A stretch of DNA of 64,000 bases from Tipula vernalis (GCA_958295665.1 OY282560.1:94588311-94652310), one strand, 5' to 3'; counted from the stretch's first letter, positions 11,862 through 24,839 are shown. Translations and numbers: made by a program. Notes: a model not told the origin generated them from the letters alone.

Positions 11862-14800
11862 CTATAGCGATATCCCGGTTACATTGTTTAGAGCGTAAAA
11901 TGGACAAAAATTCAACGGCTACATTGTATTCCCAAAAAATCAAGGAGGAGGTGGGGTTCCTCTTCAATGCTACATTGTATTTCCAAAAAATCAAGGAGTA
12001 TATCGACAAAGGGTATTTGAAGAAAATATCATCAGTCGACGTTGACCAGTCAAATCCAAAAACTTAGTATTTGCCTCACTTCGGGGTGATAAATCCAAAC
12101 AAACTGCCGATCGTATTTGACGCGGCATCCAAGTCCAACGGAAAGTGCTTAAATGATTTCTTGTTTTCCGGACCTGAGTTGAACAATTCACTACCGAACA
12201 TCTTGATTAATTTTCACATCCATCCAATAGCATTCGTCGCCCACATCAAAGAAATGTTTCTACAAATCAAAGTTCGAAAAGAAGATCAACCGACACAGGC
12301 ATTGCTATGGAGAGGAATGGATCGAAATCGAGAGCCAGACATTTTTGACATATAGGTGGTACTTTTCGGGTCCACTTGTGGTCCCTGTCTGGCTCAGGAG
12401 GTAAAAAATCAAAATGCCCGCGATTTTATATCAGAGTATCCGGAAGACTGTAACGAAATAATCAAGAATGATTACATGGACGATTATTTGAGTGGTGCAA
12501 CTGACGAGCAAAAAGCGAAGAAACTGATTAAAGATGTCATTGCCGTTCATTAGAAGTGTAACTTTATGATCTGCAATTGGGTTTCCAACTCAAAAGCTGT
12601 TTTAGAAAGCATCAACAGTAATTTGTGTGCTAACAACGATGTCAATCTAAATTTCGAGGACAACCTACAAATAGAGCGAATTTTAGGCATGTGGTGGGAT
12701 TACAAAATCGCAAATTTTGTGTACCCATTAAACTTTAATAAAAAATAACCGGACGTTATCAACCTATCAAGACGACCGATGAAATGAGAAGTGTTGAAAA
12801 TAATCATGTCCGTCTTCAACCCACTTGGACTCCTGTCAAATATTCTAATTGGTGGAAAAATGCTTATGCAAAAAATATGGGAAAGTAATATCAATTGGAA
12901 CGATAAAAACAACAACCGAAAATGGGACAAAACTCTACAAATTCCACAAAGATATACATCGTTTCCGATAAACGACACCCAAACCGAACTTCATATTTTT
13001 TGTGGCGTATCTCAAAATGCATTTGCTGCTGTTGTATTTTTACGCTCGGCTAGCGACGTCTTTGAAGAAATCGTTGAATATCAATGTGAATGCGACATAC
13101 CTTTGGCCAGCGACTCAGAAAATGTTTTTCGTTGGATTAAGTCACGCGATAAACGGTTCAAAGTTTTCGTCGCTCAAAGAGATTGTGAAATTCAGGAGTT
13201 GATAAATGCATCCGAGTGGTATTACGTACCCAACTGCTGACAATATAGCAGATGATGCAACAAAAGAAAAAAAATACATTGATTTCGACGATAATTCAAA
13301 ATGGTTTAAGGGCCCCCTTTTTCTGTACGGTCCTACAATTATATTGGCCCAAACAAGACACGATTCGAGTGTCTCAACTTCATTTCTAACGACATTGCCA
13401 TTTCTCCAATTCCTGATGTCAACATATTTGGAAAGTATTACGACTGCTATTCTTCCGAAATAAAACTCTTATCGATCGGTAAGTCAATTCCGAAAATTAA
13501 CAGTTTGGGGAACTATTCATCTGAGGGGTTGTCTAGACAATCCGAACCTAAAATGATGACAAGAAGAATCCGATTGTCTTGGACGCGAGTTACCCATCAC
13601 CAAATTAATCATCAAATGGTACCATGTCAAAAATAATCATATTGGAATCGACTCAATCAACTATAATATTCGGGAAAGATTTTGGATTCCTCAATTAAGA
13701 AATACCCTCAAGAAAATTTCCCGTGAATGTCAACACTGTAAAAATAAAAGGGCAATTCCAGAAATTCCAATCATTGGACAACTACCTTTGTGTCGATTCG
13801 AATCAACCGCCAGGACCCTTTGAAGTAACCATTGCACGATGTCGAATAAAACGCTACGATGTAATTTTCACTTGCATGGTTAAAATCAGAGCCTTCTAGA
13901 GTATAGAGCCATAATCTTAATGACGTATTTTTTAGAAGCTTTTTTAGTGGTATAACTTTTCACTGATTTCCATAGGAATCCATAGTAAAACTGATGTTGT
14001 TTAGCTTCAAGTTTTTCAATGAAAAAAGCAAAAATATTATAAAATGTTTATATAAAAGTTTTCTACATATCTTTAAGAACAATATACAAGAAGGCCATAT
14101 TGGTATTAAGTAAATATTAATTGCACAAATATTAAAATTAAATTATTTCTAAAATATATTTTTTCGAACTTTCATTTTGAAAAATACATCAAAGTTGGCT
14201 CTGACAAATTAAAATAATACTTGCTAAATTTATCTTTAGTTTTACTAGTGTACGTAAGATGTCTAAATGGTTACAGAAAAATACGAAAAAAAGTTATTTA
14301 ATCCCAAAATTAACAATCGTTCCTATATTTTGTGAATTTGTTTTGCTTTTCCTACAATTTTTGAACTTGAAATTTCCCCAGGTGTTAATTTTTGGTACGA
14401 TTTTACTAAATTTTTACGGCCATCACTGCCATCTATGTAATGTATGTTGACTTAATGACCAAACGAATCGTAGTAAGCTTTTATTTTAATTTGACCAGAA
14501 TGCTGTTGGTATGAAATGTTTCTTATATTTTGGTTTAAATAAATCAATTATTACAAGAAAATGAAAACGATTTACTTCAACGACATTCATATATGTTGAA
14601 ATTCAAACATTTATGAAAGTATTTCAGAAATCATAATTAAGAATTTGTAACGTTTTCATTTAAAAATTTGTCTTAGGAAAAAAAGTGATTTCCCATATGT
14701 TTTGTGTGTTTTACTATGAAAAGTTTCGTTTTTTCCTCGTTTCTAATTCCTTTATAAAAGCTCAGATTTTTTGATTATGGCTCTATAAAATACAGGGTGC

Positions 14801-15510
14801 TCTGTTAAAATGCGCCGTACTCCGTACATCTGAAAATTGCACACGACTTGTCAAGTAACGCCTTTATGTTTGTGTTCCCTGAAGAGATGTATTCAGACAA
14901 GGACACCAACTTCAGAAAAGCCAAAAAGGAAATAGCTGATGCCATTTCTTATTGGTACCACATCGACATGCAGCAGACATTTACCATGAAGAACTGCAGA
15001 TGGTATTTCAACCCACCAGCCGCACCACATATAAGAGGTGCCTGAGGGCGTCTCATACGGATAGTCAAACAACACCAATTATGCTTTTCGGACACTATTC
15101 TGTGAGATCGAAAATATATTAAACAGCCGGCCACAGAACCATTAACACCAAATCATTTTTTGATTTTGTCGTCAGATGCAAGTTTACGTTTTGGTCAGAC
15201 GGGTGACAAAGACCTGAATTTTCTAAACCGCTGGAAAGGCACTCAACAATTGTTGGAACAATTTAGGAAAAGATGGGTAAACCAATACTTATCACAAGTC
15301 ATCATTTCCAACAAATGGACACACTGAATGTCCGAACATTAATATTGGAAACCTTATCATCGTAATGGATTCCGAAAATCCCCGAAACGTTTGGCTAAAG
15401 GGAATTGTCGTGCAGCCAAAGATGGACCCCGCAAAAGATGGACGAGTTCGAGTTGTGGACATCAGGACAAAGACCGAATTATTGTTATTTTTTGAAGTGA
15501 AACTTCCTTA
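11862..15510 (+). mobile_element. pol: Second BEL/Pao retrotransposon, broken and interrupted
   Basis: A different BEL/Pao family follows on the plus strand. RT pieces at 12071-12748 include IVFDAASKSNGK and the catalytic NDYMDDYLSG box (about 12468-12490). The RT connection domain is at 12791-12900 (FNPLGLLSNILIGGKML), an RNase H-like part at about 12980-13260, and integrase at 13640-13890, resuming at 14848-15060 with EMYSDKDTNFRKA. A DUF5641-like tail is at 15150-15510 (ENPRNVWLKGIVVQPKMDP). Stops at 12353-12355, 12551-12553 and 12746-12748 and several frameshifts kill it. A TIR element at 13902-14787 splits the integrase. Confidence 0.85.
13902..14787. mobile_element. Non-coding TIR element (MITE-like, TA-target)
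   Basis: A perfect 15-bp inverted repeat bounds it: TATAGAGCCATAATC at 13902-13916 and its reverse complement at 14773-14787. The outer TA bases could be a TA target duplication, as for Tc1/mariner relatives. The 886-bp interior is AT-rich and has no convincing ORF. It lies inside the integrase of the second BEL/Pao element: integrase sequence ends just before it and resumes just after, so it is the younger insertion. Confidence 0.75.
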
Positions 15511-16004
15511 GCGAAGGTAGTGAGTCTTGAAAAAATGAAACGCTAATCAAAGTGAAACGCTTTGGTAGTGCGATTTATCGTTTTTGTTCATTTAGTACAT
15601 TTGCTGCTTGTATAAACAATTTTAATACAGAAAACAAGTAAGGTATTATAATGCGTAACAAAATCCACACATACTACGTCTCGTATTTGTATCGTAAATT
15701 CGTAATTCGCCTACTTTTTGCTATTACATACGTATTATTATTTTTGCATTTTTCTCTTATTTTCCAACGATGAAGGTGAATGTCATATTTTTATTTAGGA
15801 AATAATATAAAATCGCGTTCCTTATATGAAAAATGCTTTAAAAATTAAATTTATAGACGTGATTTTTTGTGAAGTGATTGAAAAGTGATTAAAAAGAACA
15901 ATTTTATTAGAATATACTAACAACGTAAGTATCCTATATATGAATTTACACAATAGTAAATTTTAATGCGAAAAATCATACCGAAACAATATTAATACTT
16001 CAGA
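15511..16004. other. Spacer upstream of the Helentron ORF
   Basis: AT-rich DNA between the second BEL/Pao tail and the first Helentron ATG. It probably includes the Helentron 5' untranslated region. No clear terminus was identified by eye. Confidence 0.4.
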
Positions 16005-19000
16005 ATGCCACAACAATCATCAACGAAACGCGTTCGCGAATTCAGAGCAAGGCAACGACAAGAACAAGGGCAACGACCACGTGGTGGCTATAGGCAAAAT
16101 TCAGGAAGACCTCGAGGAAACCGGACAGCGGCTGATCGTCTTCGTGATTATCGACAACGGCAGCGAGAGAATCGTGCACGTATTTTTGAAAATAATTGTT
16201 TATCTACTGAAAATGTAATGAATGGTTAGTAAATTTTATATTGTCACTATACTCATTCATTGTTGGCTAAGTTATATTATGTATATGTAATAGTAATTTA
16301 AATGATTTAGATAGCTCCAACGGTGTCTTACCGGGCATAGCTAATCCATCTACCACTGGAGATGGAAATAATTATGCGCCCTATGTGTCAAACCTCAACA
16401 ACCCTCCAGTTATGGAATGTTCCGATAATTTTCAGCAAGCATTAAATATTTGTGAACCGTCTACGAGTAATCAGGACGAGACGCCTGTGCGGTATGAAGG
16501 TTATCAACTGCATGCAGGTGCTCGAAAACTTTTTATGAAATTCTTGAACAATCCATTTGGGTACGCGTGCTCAATTTGTGATCGGTTATGGTTCAAGAAG
16601 TACTTATCGCCTGTCTCTTCTCAATATAGTGGTATTATTAACGACATATTGCCGAACGTTGATAACGCGAAGGTATGCTTTACGTGCAAAAGGGCATTGT
16701 CGAAAAACACTATACCGACTCTATCAGTATTTAATGGATTTCAATATCCTAAAATGCCAACCGATCTTCCTCCTTTAGAGATGGTTACGGAGAGGTTGAT
16801 CTCGCCGCGCTTGCCGTTTATGCAAGTTCGTAGATTGCGTCATAGTCACGGTCAATACGGCATTTATGGACAAATCATAAACGTTCCGGTCGATGTTAAT
16901 ACGATGGTATCTCGATTACCTCGGAGTTTGAACGATGATTACTGCATTAACGTTCACATTAAAAAGAAAAAAATACACAAATCGTCCTATTTGTTTGGCT
17001 TGGTCAACAAAGGAACAATCAAAGCTTGGTTACAATATTTAATTCGAACGCCGCTTTATCAACGCTCTAATATTACGATTGATAATTCTTTTTTTACGGA
17101 GAATGCAGTAGAAACCATACCGTCACAGGATGAAGTTAGTGAAGTTGTGCCTATCGAAGATAGCCTTACCGCGCAACAACAAACGTTACTTTGGAATAAA
17201 GATATGTATTTGCGAATTGCCCCTGGCGAAACCGAACTTCCTATCAGCCTACTTTTTGATGAGCATGCAGAAGAACTCTCTTTTCCGTCTATTTATCTTG
17301 GCGAATTTCGAATTTTCAGAGACGGCACACACATCACGCCATTCATGATGGCAACTAGTGAGCTACGAAGATCAGACCAACGTGGCGTTACCTCGTACCA
17401 CTTGCTGTATATGGCAATGAAAATTATGCGACTGAGAGTTCGCGATTGTCTTACGATTGCATTTAAACACGTGGGAAATAATACTGCCATAACCCGTCGT
17501 CAAATTGAATCTGAAGAATATATTCACGATTGCATTGATACAAACCTCGCTTTCCTCCGAACGATTCCCAATTCAACGTGGTATTGGGCAAATCGAAAGA
17601 AAGACTAGTTTGCAATGATACGACAAAATGGTAAACCCACATTGTTTCTTACGATGAGCGCTAATGAAATAGGATGGACTGATTTACTACGAACCTTATA
17701 TAGGTTGAAATATGGAAAAGAAATCACGGTTGAAGCCGTTAATCAACTACATTTTATGGAAAAAAGCTCACTAGTTAATGATGATGCAGTTACATGTGCC
17801 ATTTATTTCAATAAGCTGATAAATACAGTAATGACTGTTTTGCAATCTAAATATAAAAAAAACAGTCCTTTTGGTCGTTATTTCGTCAGGAAATATTTTA
17901 AAAGGATCGAATTTCAGCATCGCAGAAGTCCGCATGCTCATATAATTTTATGGTTGGAGGAGACGCTGGACGATCCATTGAATGCCGGATTGTACGACAG
18001 TCTTCAATTGATCGATCACTTGATATCGGTTTCAGCATCAGAAGCATCGGGAAACATCAAACTATAAACCCATAAGCATACTTTCACTTGCTACAAAAGA
18101 AATACATCAAATAGGCCGCAAAAATGTCGCTTCGACGCTCCCTTCATGCCATGCAAATCAACGATGATTCTGATACCAATGCCAAAAGACGAACCACAAT
18201 TTCGTAACCTTAAAGAACGATACAATAAAATAAGATTGAATTTGGAAAATATCTACTATCCTGATATAGATACGTTTTACGAACAAAATAAAATTACGTG
18301 TGACGTTGATTACATTAAAATTCTACAAGCTGGAATTGAACGACCGCGGGTGTTCTTAAAAAGAAAAACTAGTGAAATATGGCACAACGGTTTCAACCCA
18401 TTCCTTTTCAGTATTCTCAAATCTAATATGGACATCCAATTTATTACCGAAGAATATTCTTGCGCTGCATATGTTGTACAATATGTCAACAAAACGAATA
18501 TAGGAATCAGTAATTTGCAGCGTCAAATAATAGAAACGATGGACAAACATCCTGAGTTCGATATTGTCGATGTTACAAGAAACATGAGTGTAAATGTGCT
18601 GAATACTGTCGAAATGACAAGTCAAGAAGCAGCATGGTACCTTCTTCGAGAACCTATGTCCAAATCATCTCATAAAGTTGAATATATTCCAACTGTATGG
18701 CCTATCGAACGACAGCGGATGAGAAAAACTCAAAAAGAATTAAATCAATTAGAAGTTGGTGATGATTCTACGAATATTTGGAAGGAAAATTGGTTTGATA
18801 AATATGAGAAACGACGGGAAGAGCTAGAAAATGTTTCTATAGCACAATTTGTTGCTCATTATAATGTCAAACAAGACGGAACATTTGCGAAAAGAAATGA
18901 ATCGCGGATCATTCGGTACAGAAATTATGGCATGGCTACAGATTTCACCAACTATAAACGGGAAATGGTTTCTCTACATATACCGTTTAGAAATGAAGAA

Positions 19001-21544
19001 CGTGATATATTGGCTGAAATGTGCTTCCTAAAAATTTACGAGGACAATGAAGAATTCATTTTGGAAGCAAGAAAAGAATTTGAATCCAATTTAGATATTG
19101 ATAAAACCATCGAGATTTGTCGAAAATTATGTCGTGTCCATGATGATACTGAAGACGATACTAATCATGCCGATGCTGGCGGTGCTCCGGATCCTAATCC
19201 GTTCCAACAATTATACAACGATCCTAATTCTGAACATAACAATGACCTTCGTCTCGCTTTACTAGATAAACTTGGTTCCATCGCCAAAAGGAGAGAAAAT
19301 TTAAAGGACAATGAACAGTTGTTGGCCTTAATGAGAATGACTAATGATAAACAAAGAAGCCTTTTGTTACATACAATATCGCATCTATCATCTCCTAATT
19401 CTCCACCATTGCAAATTTTCTTCACTGGACCGGCGGGATGTGGCAAAACGTTTGTCATTAAACTTCTAATGGAGATTTACAATCGCTTTACCGATAACGA
19501 TGGTTGTTGTAACGCTTACATTACGTGCGCTTCAACTGGCAAAGCTGCTGTGGCTATTAACGGTACCACAGTGCATACTGGTTTAAAAATCACGTTGTCA
19601 AAACTACTTCCATTGTCTTATGAAATCGCACTCCAATATCGCACACTATTCAAATACGTCCGAGTCTTAATCATCGATGAAATCAGTATGATCGGCGCAG
19701 AATTATTAGCACAGATCGATCAACGACTCAAACAGATTAGCGGTATCTTTGATGTTAACTTTGGAGGATATGACGTTATTTTAATTGGTGACTTACGTCA
19801 ATTACCACCAGTTAAAGCAACACCCATTTATAATCAACCGAAATAAAGCATGTCTGGACCAATATTATGGAGAGGGCTCAAATTCTATGAACTCGATGAA
19901 ATTATGCGCCAAGCTAACGTTCAATTTTCGAATATTTTAACGAAAATAGGAAACGGTCAAATACTTGATGATGATGAGTTAATTCTAATGCAGTCACGTT
20001 TCTTTACGGAAAACGAAGTCAATGCATTATGTCCTCATGGTATTCGACTATTTTATTCGAATCAATCTGTTAACGCATATAATAATAAAATTTTAAACGA
20101 AGCTGAGGTTAAAATTACGTCCATCGCGATTGATGTATATTCTGGCTACAACGACGCTACACAGTTGGCATCACTACGTCAAATACTGCACAAAAAGTCT
20201 ACTATTGACACAGGCGGACTTCCATATAATATAATTTTTGTTATTGACAAATATTACATAATAACAACCAATATCGATATATCAGATGGATTAGCCAATG
20301 GCGCCGTCGGCAAATTAGTTCGCGTTGAACAAAACGAGAATGAAGAAGTAACTCGTGTTTGGCTAACTTTTCCTGACATTAAAATTGGAAGAAAATTACG
20401 AATGAAGGCTGCTGGATATATGCAACAACATAATATTACATTGAATGAAGTGCCAATCAATCGACGCAACTCTACGATTTCTTTAAATAATAACAGAACA
20501 ATGATAGTAAAACGAAGTCACTTTCCTCTAATATCTGGTTGCTCTATGACGATTCATAAATCTCAAGGTGGTACATTCGACGAAATCGTGTATGAGTATG
20601 AAAAAACCCACTCGGTGCAATTACTATACGTTGCTTTATCCAGAGTCACTACAATCGAAAAATTATACATCGTGTCAAAACATAAGGATTCAATATTTTA
20701 TCATTGCAGAAAGGAGCCATCGTCTACTCTTCTGTTGAAGCTGGAATTTAAACGACTTTCGCTGAATCCACTCATCACATTAGAATCTGAATTAATTGAT
20801 TTCATCACAAATGCACCAGGTTTATCGCTTTATACCTTCAACATTCAAAGTTTACGGGCTCATAATCTTGATCTAATCGATAGAGTTGCTAAACATTCTA
20901 ATGTTTTAATTTTGTCGGAAACGTGGGTTCACAACGACGAACATGTCGCTATACCGAATTTCAACTGTATAGTTAAATATAAACGGCCAAGTGTTCGATC
21001 TGGTGGCGTTGCTATTTACCAGAATGCAGATGATACTGCTCATGTTTTAACGACATCAAGGGATATTAGAGTACAGAAACCACTAGCATTTGGGGTGCAA
21101 ATTGATGAAGTAGGAGAAGTATGTGCCTGTCAATGTTCTACAGAGCACGGTCAAACGATGTTATTGGTAGCGGTATATATATCACCACATCAAAGTGTTA
21201 AAAACATAATTGAATTCCTTTATGAAAAGTTACTTCAATATTCCTCTGAAGCACCAATACTTAACTTAAATTTAGAAAAAATACCCATAATTCTTAGAGG
21301 GGATTTTAATGTAAACTTTGCAGCAGAATCATCTATGCAACTTATAAAATTTTTCAAAGACAAATTCAATTTGAGTATGACAAGCGATCCTGCAAAATCC
21401 ACAACGAGGCAGGGAGCAACAATAGACGCTGTTTTTAGTCGATATTTGCATACTGTAGAAACGCGAATATTTGTGTCACATTTTAGCTATCATAAGCCTC
21501 TAGTTACGGTTATACAAGAAAAAAACAATAAAATAAATCAATAA
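16005..21544 (+). pseudogene. Helentron (Rep-helicase-endonuclease), three nonsense codons
   Basis: One rolling-circle transposon polyprotein. A first exon (16005-16224, basic, Arg/Gln-rich) is joined by an 86-bp intron (16225-16310, GTTAGT...TTTAG) to a frame that stays in phase to 21544. Three stops interrupt it: TAG at 17606-17608, TAA at 18065-18067 and TAA at 19844-19846. Domains in order: a cysteine-rich segment near 16570-16700; the HUH replication initiator with SPHAHIILWL (about 17930) and the YVVQYVNK tyrosine motif (about 18470); a PIF1-type helicase with GPAGCGKT (about 19430), IIDEISMI and TIHKSQGGT; and a C-terminal AP-like endonuclease (20815-21510; FNIQSL, LSETW, RGDFNVNF). 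The endonuclease marks it as a Helentron rather than a classical Helitron. Its usual SDH motif reads SYH. Few mutations suggest recent decay. Confidence 0.9.
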
Positions 21545-21685
21545 TAAAAAATAATATCACAACTCTATTATTTACTTTAGAAACCGACTCCAATCATTTT
21601 ACTACAGACGTTTCACTTCCATCATGTGCTTATAAGGGTGAGGCACATACATTTTTTTAAATTAGCTGTTACCAAATAAAATAAC

Positions 21686-21760
<75 letters not shown>

Positions 21761-21991
21761 TTATTTCATTCATGTGTTGGTCAGGGGGATATACGCGAAC
21801 CATGAGAAAGTAACAAAAACCTTTTTTATAACGTTATTTTATTTGGTTATTCCTAAATTTTATAAAGTTATCTGTTACGGTTACGTTATAACATAACGTA
21901 ATGGGTTTGGTTACGTTTTCTTGAAAAACTTCGCAATTTTAGCGTTTCTTAACGTTATTCAGGTAACGTTATATAACGTTATCCGTCCCTG
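21545..21991. mobile_element. Probable hAT-type MITE end with ACGTTA palindromes
   Basis: The right edge at 21991 reads, in reverse complement, CAGGGACGGATAACG, a hAT-style terminus. The stretch contains many ATAACGTTAT-like palindromes. An inverted pair built on AACCAAATAAAATAACGT (about 21670-21687 and 21830-21848) encloses the TA repeat. The left terminus was not found, so the unit may be truncated by, or nested in, the Helentron 3' region. There is no coding potential. Confidence 0.5.
21686..21755. repeat. (TA)n microsatellite
   Basis: About 35 uninterrupted TA dinucleotides in the loop of the surrounding inverted repeat. Confidence 0.95.
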
Positions 21992-21993
21992 CG

Positions 21994-22086
21994 AATACCA
22001 CATCAACCCGTCGCACAACCACTCAAACGTGTAAATATCGCAACAATTTCAGCACGCTGTGTGGTACCCAATTGTAATGGAAAATA
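21994..22086 (+). mobile_element. BEL/Pao gag fragment at the edge of IAP block 1
   Basis: About 90 bp matching the gag zinc-knuckle start of the BEL/Pao element (7378-7470), from ATACCACATCAACCC to CCCAATTGTAA. It ends abruptly where IAP-block sequence begins. It has no function; it is a breakpoint marker shared with copy 2. Confidence 0.85.
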
Positions 22087-22662
22087 AAGAAAAATTCTAG
22101 ACAGATGGATTAGAATTTACACATATATTGTACTGGTTGTTGAAATATTTCGTGTTCGGTTGAATAGCTTTGTTCGTAATGAATTTGTTGTTTTATCGAT
22201 TATCCAAGTTGAAGGTGCAGGTCCAAAAATTCATTTGTGGTATATCTCGTGTCCAATTTAAGTTAAGGGTCAATAATAATAGAAGCGGCTTTCACGAATC
22301 CAATTTATTCCGATATATAAAGATACAAATTCACGGTTTCCTTTGTATTTTATCACTTCTTTATTCACCTTATTCACAAAACGAATTTTTTAGAATATCT
22401 TTCTAGCAATTTCTAGCTATCTAACATTTCAAATATAAACATTTTGCACTAAAATTCTATAAAACGTTTGTATCGTGAAACTAATTTCATTTATTAGCAA
22501 TCTGGCCACCTTACATTTAATTTATTGATCATATATTTGATCGGCATAACCGTTAGTTGACTAATACTTTGAAGTTGAATTCGCAATAACATAAAACAGG
22601 TTTCATTTGTAATTTTCTGGCAGTTGTGTGGATTATTTTAAAAATTGTTAACCATATTAACG

Positions 22663-23893
22663 ATGAATTTTGAAGCACAAAGACTTAAAACTTTTTACCT
22701 AAAGAAAAATTTCACCTTCGTGGAGAAAAACATTCTATCCACGAAAGGTTTTTATATAGCAGAAAAACGACTAAAGTGTTATAAATGTGATGCATCATAC
22801 GAAATTGGACGCAACAGCGTAGTAAGTTGAATATTGTGTGCCTTTTATATTTTGATTTGGAGTGCAAAGTTGTAATATTTTCCAGGAAGAGGTTAGTGCG
22901 CATCAGTGTCCAATTTCATTAGTAAATTTTCCTCCCAACGTTAGTATACCGTCACCTTACATCGAAACAGGAGGAGGAACTAATGTGCAAAATGATTTGA
23001 ATTACGAGGAATATCGTTACGCGACTTTTGCAAATTGGTGCATGGTGAGTGTATATATATGTATATAAATGTATAGCTTGTGATGTTTATTAATTTGTCA
23101 AATTTATTATTTTATATAACGTTAAAAGTCCTCCTTAATTAATATCAGCGTACAACAATTAGTTGAAGAGGGATTTTATTATGGAAACAAGCCGCAAATG
23201 TTAAAATGTTTTTATTGTAAGACTACTGTACAAGCAACGCTTAGACCAAATCATGCGATTAATGAACATAAAACAAATAGAAAATGCATACAAAAAAAAT
23301 TTGGTTTGCGAACTCGGGTTAATAACATATGTAATAATCGTCTCCTCCCAAAAAAACAATCACAAGTGCAAACAAATGCTGAACAAGAAGCCGGACCATC
23401 GATAGTGTGCACCACATGTAATTCACCGGTGATTGATTCTCCGGTAGTAAATCAAACCGTTCAGCGAGAATTTAACCAGTTTTTAAGTGATCCGGAGACG
23501 GGTGCATTATACACGAAAGTATTAAATTTAGGATTTGATCGACACTTGGTAAATACAGTGGTTAAGCGGCGGCTACAGTTTGAGGGCACATTTGCAAATA
23601 TTGAAGAATTGATTGAGTTGTGCTTTGGATTTACAGTAAGTTTTTCATTTTTAAACAAACAACTATATGCCATTTGACTTAATTTCATATAGGCAAATCA
23701 ACAACGGTTGGCCCATACAATTCCCCAAGAAATGGAGCGAGAAATACGTTGCAAAATCTGCATGAATGAAAAAGCCAATGTATTATTTAAACCATGTCAT
23801 CATGTTGTGGCGTGCATGGATTGCGGCCAAAACGTTACGTCATGTCCAATTTGCTGCCAAAATATAGTCCAATGCAAAAAAATTTACTTTTAA
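22663..23893 (+). CDS. Inhibitor of apoptosis protein, BIR-BIR-UBA-RING (copy 1)
   Basis: Four exons by my reading: 22663-22821, 22886-23044, 23129-23635 and 23693-23893, all phase 0, giving 341 aa. BIR1 covers about residues 7-65 (C39, C42, H59, C61), BIR2 about 95-160 (C133, C136, H153, C159), and a UBA-like domain about 234-272 (LGFDRHLV). The C-terminal RING is C295-C298-C310-H312-C316-C319-C326-C329, a complete C3HC4. IAPs with this layout bind caspases or IAP antagonists through BIRs, and ubiquitin through UBA; the RING acts as an E3 ligase in the cytoplasm. Exon 3 is placed at the AAAAG acceptor ending at 23128 because the nearer ATCAG gives a stop, and because this restores normal BIR spacing. 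In BIR1 the H-to-C spacing is 1 instead of about 6, so BIR1 may not fold normally. The gene lies in a TE-flanked duplication. Expression is unproven. Confidence 0.85.
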
Positions 23894-23989
23894 AATTTGC
23901 TCTAGACATAATCTTAGGATAAATAATTCATTTTTTTTTTTTGTTCACTAATTAGTAATTTTTTTTGTAAATTTACCAAATTTTTATTC

Positions 23990-23995
23990 AATAAA
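23990..23995 (+). promoter_or_regulatory. Candidate poly(A) signal of IAP copy 1
   Basis: AATAAA about 100 bp after the IAP stop codon, preceded by a T-rich stretch. It is conserved at the same place in copy 2. Confidence 0.6.
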
Positions 23996-24839
23996 GCTTA
24001 AATTGTTTTTAAAACTTTGCTGTTGTTCTTCGGACCATGAACGTTTTTGAAATTTCTAGCTAAGTGTAATCTAAATGCGTTTAGTTGACTTGAATTCTAA
24101 AATTGGCAATGGTATCAGTGTATCGAATCAAACGGTAAAACCTAGAAGTATTGACAAGAACCATTAAGATACGGCTCCAATGAAGGTCGAAATGTTACGA
24201 TAGTGGTTAGTTGAAAGTTTTGATTAATTTCCGGGTGACGGATAAAATATGAATGCGTAAAATATACGCTGGAATGAATTAATCCATCTCAAGAGAACAT
24301 TTGAGTAGTCTTTATAGCTGTGGCTGTTTCAACGTTTTTTAAATTAGATTCTCGCTTAGTACGGAAAATATTCATGTCTTTTGATCTTTGAGAAGGTCTT
24401 TTCTATATTAAGCAAATATCGGATAATATGGAATAAGAAACTACTACTAAAAATTCCGCGCACTTATTTATTCAGGAGCTCATTACGAATCTTAACATAT
24501 TCTGTTACGCTGTTTTCGATCCGCATCAACATTCTGATCATGAATTCCTCTATCGAAAGATTGTAAACGGGCTCACATAAAGTAAGCTGATTTCGGCTTA
24601 CTTTGAGGTTAGTTTTGGTCCGAGTAATCATTTTCTTTTTAGCTAAATTTTGAATCAAATGTTAATTTATTTTTTGGCAATTTTAAAGCACAAATCAGAT
24701 TCTCTCAGATTAGCTTCAGCTTGGTAAGCACTATAATGAAATTGATACAATCGCACGCTTCACTTATACATATACATATAATATGTCTGTGTTTCTCCAA
24801 ATGATACCAAGTTTCCAAAAATTGTTTATTGATCTGATC

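Larger units (their letters stand above)
21994..24770 (+). repeat. IAP-bearing segmental duplication, copy 1
   Basis: This block is nearly identical to 39208-42030. The main differences are a 15-bp deletion in copy 2 near 39640, scattered substitutions and an insertion-like difference near the right end. Both copies begin with the same 90-bp piece of BEL gag (homologous to 7378-7470) and end with a shared tract (TTCAGCTTGGTAAGCA...ATTGATACAATCGCAC). The fixed left edge inside a BEL gag fragment shows that the unit was duplicated as DNA after that fragment had already joined the IAP gene. Confidence 0.9.

Noticed and set aside
19165..19458. Antisense frames inside the Helentron (for example 19165-19458, 17293-17490)
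   Set aside because: Opposite-strand shadows of a long conserved coding frame.
22663..23893. Recent baculovirus origin of the IAP genes
   Set aside because: Baculovirus IAP genes have no introns. These have three introns with regular splice sites plus a UBA domain, so a cellular gene is more likely.
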